Part shown: piece by piece, positions 14,303 to 17,059 of the stretch
Layout of the letters: the number at the start of each line of letters is the position of its first letter
How positions within the stretch are numbered: the stretch's first letter is position 1
From: RGIG8748 sp045578205
Lineage (GTDB): Bacteria > Bacillota > Clostridia > UMGS1810
Assembly: GCA_045578205.1 (NCBI GenBank)
Contig: JAZNJU010000160.1
Span: forward strand, 1 to 17,059
DNA: 17,059 nt
Direction of reading: 5' to 3'
The notes under the pieces: generated by a model
What the model was told of the DNA's origin: nothing
Databases searched by the model: none
The model's input: the letters and a program-made list of their open reading frames with translations, nothing else
Translations under genes and position numbers: made by a program

Positions 14303-15043
14303 ATGCACTTTAAGAAAAAAGTTCAGATATTTGCGGCAATTATCTGCTTTGTACTGGCTTTTTCCATCACCTTGCAATATAAGAGTGTAACCAAGAACAA
14401 CAGCATGGGAATAAAGGAAGCCAAGAGGGTCGAAGACCTTGAAAATCAACTGATAAACGCAAATGAACAGATAGTTGACCTGAAAAAAGAAAATATGCAA
14501 CTCCACAGCGATATAGATATATACAGAACCGATGCCGCATCCAAAGACAGCGGCTCGAATGCGTTGAAACAGGAACTGGAAAAAAACCTTTTGATATCGG
14601 GTTTTGTTACCGTGGAGGGGCCGGGTGTTGAGATAACCATATCAGACAGCACCGAAAACACATCACAGACAGATTCCAACGATTCGGGAATAGTTCACGA
14701 CACAGACATACGAAGTGTTATAAACGAACTCTATGGCGCAGGAGCAGAGGTAATATCCGTAAACTCCGAAAGACTTGTTGCAAACAGTGCCATAAGATGT
14801 GTGGGAAACACCATTATGATTAACAACAAAAGATGTTCATCGCCATTTACAATCAAGGCTATAGGCAATGCCGACGAACTGGAAAGCGCTCTAAGCATCC
14901 GCGGAGGCGTTCTGGATGTTCTCAAACTTTACAAAATTCAGGTAAATGTTACAAAAAAATCAAGCGGAATCAAAATCGATAAATACACGGGAGTAGTGGA
15001 ATACACCCACGCAAAAAAATCTGAAAAGCAGGTGACAGAATGA
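14303..15043 (+). CDS. DUF881 family protein (YlxW/YlxX-like)
   Basis: A 246-residue DUF881 protein, the family of YlxW and YlxX found beside divIB and sbp in Bacillus; its molecular role is not established. It has an N-terminal membrane anchor at about 8-25, a coiled-coil-like segment at about 38-75, then the DUF881 domain: VEGPGVEITISD at 104-115, INELYGAGAEVISVN at 140-154, NSAIRCVGNTIMIN at 161-174 and RGGVLDVL at 200-207. The ATG at 14303 has GGAGG 8 nt upstream; longer forms start inside ftsQ. Bacillus has two such genes in a row here, this window only one. It overlaps sbp by 4 nt (ATGA). Its place in the operon suggests an envelope role linked to division, which is an inference. Confidence 0.88.
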   Translation: MHFKKKVQIFAAIICFVLAFSITLQYKSVTKNNSMGIKEAKRVEDLENQLINANEQIVDLKKENMQLHSDIDIYRTDAASKDSGSNALKQELEKNLLISGFVTVEGPGVEITISDSTENTSQTDSNDSGIVHDTDIRSVINELYGAGAEVISVNSERLVANSAIRCVGNTIMINNKRCSSPFTIKAIGNADELESALSIRGGVLDVLKLYKIQVNVTKKSSGIKIDKYTGVVEYTHAKKSEKQVTE

Positions 15044-15393
15044 TTCTGATCATAGTATCTGCCATACTCGGAGTGTGTATGGCAATAGCGTTTGACCTAT
15101 ACATTCCCCCGTCGCTCAGCACCTATGCCGCAATAGTTATAATTGCCGCTATTGACGCATTAATGGAGGGTTACAAGTCGCTTCTGCGTGACAAATTCAG
15201 TTCTCTCGTTTTTGTGGGTGCCTTTTTCGGAAATTCTGTTCTGGCGGCTCTTATGGTCTTTTTCGGCAAAAAAATTGATTTGGATTTGTATTATGCAATT
15301 GTTATAGTGTTTACAATGCGAATATTTTCCAATGTATCCTTTGTCAGGAGGTATTACATTAAGAAATTATCCAAAAAGTTAAAAAAATGTTAA
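15040..15393 (+). CDS. sbp: Small basic protein Sbp (DUF1290)
   Basis: A 117-residue membrane protein of the DUF1290 family, called small basic protein in Bacillus, where it lies just before ftsA-ftsZ. It has about four hydrophobic segments (roughly 2-20, 28-45, 54-76 and 83-99) and the family-specific core: FDLYIPPSLSTYAA at 18-31, AAIDALMEGYKS at 36-47, FVGAFFGNSVLAAL at 58-71 and IFSNVSFVRR at 95-104. The C-terminus is strongly basic (KKLSKKLKK). Its function is unknown; the near-constant link with dcw genes suggests a cell envelope role. The start ATG overlaps the DUF881 stop. It is the last gene of the mraZ operon; no clear terminator follows, and ftsZ has its own promoter. Confidence 0.9.
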   Translation: MILIIVSAILGVCMAIAFDLYIPPSLSTYAAIVIIAAIDALMEGYKSLLRDKFSSLVFVGAFFGNSVLAALMVFFGKKIDLDLYYAIVIVFTMRIFSNVSFVRRYYIKKLSKKLKKC

Positions 15394-15404
15394 AAATTTT
15401 TTAA

Positions 15405-15540
15405 GAAATTTGCAAAAACCTATGGAAATTTGTTTTTGTATGTGTTATAATAGGTCATAAATATTATTTTACACAAGTTTTAACATATTAAATTTCAACA
15501 CATAGATAAAGTGTGTAGGTATACTTAAGGAGGAAATTTG
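15405..15540. repeat. Three copies of GAAATTTG around the ftsZ promoter
   Basis: Exact GAAATTTG occurs at 15405-15412, 15425-15432 and 15533-15540. The first two are 20 bp apart, two helical turns. The second and third share the longer GGAAATTTGTT (15424-15434 and 15532-15542). A 7-of-8 inverted copy lies at about 15489-15496. The second copy overlaps the predicted -35 and the third follows the ribosome binding site of ftsZ. The arrangement looks like an operator, but the motif is AT-rich and could be chance. Confidence 0.35.
15423..15451 (+). promoter_or_regulatory. Extended -10 promoter for ftsZ-nrdR
   Basis: A perfect TATAAT at 15446-15451 is preceded by TGT, an extended -10 element. The -35 is weak (TGGAAA at 15423-15428, 17-nt spacer). 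Transcription would start near 15458 and give a leader of about 85 nt ending in a strong AAGGAGG. Confidence 0.65.
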
Positions 15541-15542
15541 TT

Positions 15543-16628
15543 ATGAATCTTGAAAATTCCGGTGTAATTGTAGGTGCTAATATGAAAGTCGTCGGTGTAG
15601 GCGGCGGTGGAAACAATGCCGTAAACCGTATGATAGAGGACGGCCTTGCAGGAGTGCAGTTCATTGCAATTAACACAGACAAGCAGGTGCTCTTCGGAGA
15701 CAGCGGTTCCAAAGCGGGTCTCAAAATCCAGATTGGTGAAAAACTCACAAAGGGTCTTGGCGCAGGTGCTAAACCCGAAATCGGTCAGAAAGCCGCAGAA
15801 GAAAGCCGTGAAGAAATCAAACAGGCTATTCAGGATGCCAATATGGTATTTGTTACTGCAGGTATGGGAGGCGGCACAGGAACAGGCGCTGCACCCGTTG
15901 TTGCATCAATCGCAAAGGAAATGGGCATACTTACAGTAGGCGTTGTTACCAAACCTTTCAGATTCGAAGGTAAGAAGAGAATGCAGCAGGCAGAAGTTGG
16001 CGTGGACGGTCTTAAGGACAATGTAGACGCACTTGTTGTAATTCCCAACGACAAACTTCTTGAAATCTGTGACAAAAAGACAACAATGCAGGAAGCATTC
16101 AAAATGGCGGATGACATCTTAAGCCAGGGTGTAAAGGGTATATCCGACCTTATTACATCTCCCGGATACATCAACCTCGACTTTGCAGACATTCAGTCTG
16201 TTATGAGAAATACAGGTGTATGTCACATGGGTATCGGCCGCGGTGTTGGTGAAAACAGAGCAGAAGAAGCAGTTAAGATGGCTATCAACAGTCCGCTTCT
16301 TGAAACCACAATAGACGGTGCTACAAAGGTTGTATTAAACATTTCCGGAAGTTCCGATCTGGGTCTTATGGAAATCGAACAGGCTTCCGAACTTGTACAT
16401 CAACTCGTTTCAGACGATGCCGACATTATCTTCGGTACATCCATTGATCCTACTCTTGGCGACGAAGTTGTAATCACAATAGTTGCTACAGGATTTGAAG
16501 GCTCCAAGAAAGAAGAAGTTTCCGAAGAATCCGGCTCATCTTCGATCTTTGGCGCTATGGGTTCCAATTCAAAATTCGATGTAGACGATGTTGTAATCCC
16601 CACATTTTTAAACAGACCTATTGAATAA
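15543..16628 (+). CDS. ftsZ: Cell division protein FtsZ
   Basis: FtsZ, 361 residues, the tubulin-like GTPase whose filaments form the Z ring on the cytoplasmic side of the division site. Motifs: GVGGGGNNAVNRM at 18-30, the tubulin signature GGGTGTG at 109-115, and the catalytic T7 loop NLDFAD at 211-216 with D213 and D216. A short linker of about 30 residues follows the globular part at about 319, and the conserved C-terminal peptide is DDVVIPTFLNRPIE. The basic tail often seen after the IPTFL motif is missing. The ATG at 15543 follows AAGGAGG. Codon use shifts towards ATC/ATT for Ile (only 5 of 31 are ATA by hand count), fitting high expression from its own promoter. ftsA, which often precedes ftsZ, is absent here. 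Confidence 0.98.
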   Translation: MNLENSGVIVGANMKVVGVGGGGNNAVNRMIEDGLAGVQFIAINTDKQVLFGDSGSKAGLKIQIGEKLTKGLGAGAKPEIGQKAAEESREEIKQAIQDANMVFVTAGMGGGTGTGAAPVVASIAKEMGILTVGVVTKPFRFEGKKRMQQAEVGVDGLKDNVDALVVIPNDKLLEICDKKTTMQEAFKMADDILSQGVKGISDLITSPGYINLDFADIQSVMRNTGVCHMGIGRGVGENRAEEAVKMAINSPLLETTIDGATKVVLNISGSSDLGLMEIEQASELVHQLVSDDADIIFGTSIDPTLGDEVVITIVATGFEGSKKEEVSEESGSSSIFGAMGSNSKFDVDDVVIPTFLNRPIE

Positions 16629-16646
16629 TTAACGAGGAAATAACAT

Positions 16647-17059
16647 ATGAAATGTCCCTACTGTGATTATCTGGAAAGCAAAGTAATAGATTCAAGACCT
16701 GTTGACGAAGGCGGCTCCATCAGAAGAAGACGCGAATGTTTAAAGTGCGAAAGACGCTTCACAACATATGAACAGGTGGAATCCGTTCCTCTGGTTGTAA
16801 TCAAAAAAGACGGAAAGCGTCAGGTTTACAACAGACAGAAACTTATGAACGGAATTCTTCGTGCATGTGAAAAGACACCCGTAAGTTTCACAGAAATTGA
16901 AAAGGCAGTTCTGGAAATCGAAACAACACTTAACAATATGCTTGACCGTGAAGTTTCTTCCACCGAAATCGGTGAACTGGTTATGGATAAATTAAAGGCT
17001 ATGAACGATATCGCCTATGTAAGATTTGCATCTGTGTACAGGGAATTCAAGGATGTAAA
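16647..17059 (+). CDS. nrdR: Transcriptional repressor NrdR, truncated by the window end
   Basis: The first 137 residues of NrdR, which is usually about 150 long; the frame is still open at the last base. NrdR represses ribonucleotide reductase operons when dATP is high and binds NrdR boxes. The N-terminal zinc ribbon is present with C3, C6, C31 and C34 (CPYC and CLKC), and RRRREC and RRFTTYE are the DNA-binding part. The ATP-cone begins at about residue 48 with VPLVVIKKDGKRQVYNRQKL (47-66) and runs to the end. The ATG at 16647 has GAGGAAA upstream. It lies 18 nt after ftsZ with no terminator between, so it is probably co-transcribed. Codon use resembles ftsZ. Confidence 0.95.
   Translation, partial: MKCPYCDYLESKVIDSRPVDEGGSIRRRRECLKCERRFTTYEQVESVPLVVIKKDGKRQVYNRQKLMNGILRACEKTPVSFTEIEKAVLEIETTLNNMLDREVSSTEIGELVMDKLKAMNDIAYVRFASVYREFKDV

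Noticed and set aside
15394..15440. Terminator after sbp
   Set aside because: There is only an AT-only palindrome and a weak CAAAAAC/GTTTTTG pair with a 12-nt loop, which overlaps the ftsZ promoter; no GC stem with a T-run.
15467..15475. DnaA-box-like TTTTACACA upstream of ftsZ
   Set aside because: One mismatch to the consensus and no second box nearby; expected by chance in AT-rich DNA.
1..17059. CRISPR arrays, tRNA or rRNA genes, insertion sequences, prophage genes
   Set aside because: I saw no regularly spaced repeats, no cloverleaf-like segments and no transposase or integrase motifs on either strand.

Overview
The window is a chromosomal segment from a low- to mid-GC Firmicute, most likely an anaerobic member of the Clostridia. 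The evidence is a dcw (division and cell wall) cluster with a PASTA-tailed class B penicillin-binding protein, a DUF881 protein and the small basic protein (DUF1290) ahead of ftsZ. The MurE carries a DNPR motif, which predicts a meso-diaminopimelate type peptidoglycan. I cannot name the genus from the sequence alone.

Layout. Positions 1-414 hold no supportable gene but are dense in inverted repeats. They end in a hairpin that reads as an intrinsic terminator for the minus-strand operon. Positions 415-3078 are a minus-strand operon of three genes: a YfcE/MJ0936-type phosphodiesterase, a biotin protein ligase without a DNA-binding domain, and an Orn/Lys/Arg-decarboxylase-family PLP enzyme. Positions 3079-3416 are a divergent control region. 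It has one good sigma-A-type promoter facing each way, both with the same TTGCAT -35, and a run of 10-bp MraZ-box units just downstream of the mraZ promoter.

Positions 3417-15393 are one tightly packed plus-strand operon: mraZ, rsmH, ftsL, a class B PBP gene, murE, mraY, ftsW, murG, murA, ftsQ/divIB, a DUF881 gene and sbp. It makes the UDP-MurNAc-tripeptide, lipid I and lipid II steps, the SEDS/bPBP septal synthase pair and the DivIB/FtsL scaffold. murF and murD are absent from the places where they usually sit, with no room for remnants. murC, murB and ftsA are not in the window either. A 149-nt gap then carries its own extended -10 promoter and a repeated GAAATTTG motif. It drives ftsZ (15543-16628), followed 18 nt later by nrdR, which runs off the window end.

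Most of the window is a conventional cell-wall and division locus. I do not see a clearly novel multi-gene system. The points worth a second look are the cleanly missing ligase genes, the operator-like repeats around the mraZ and ftsZ promoters, and the interleaved inverted repeats at the left edge.
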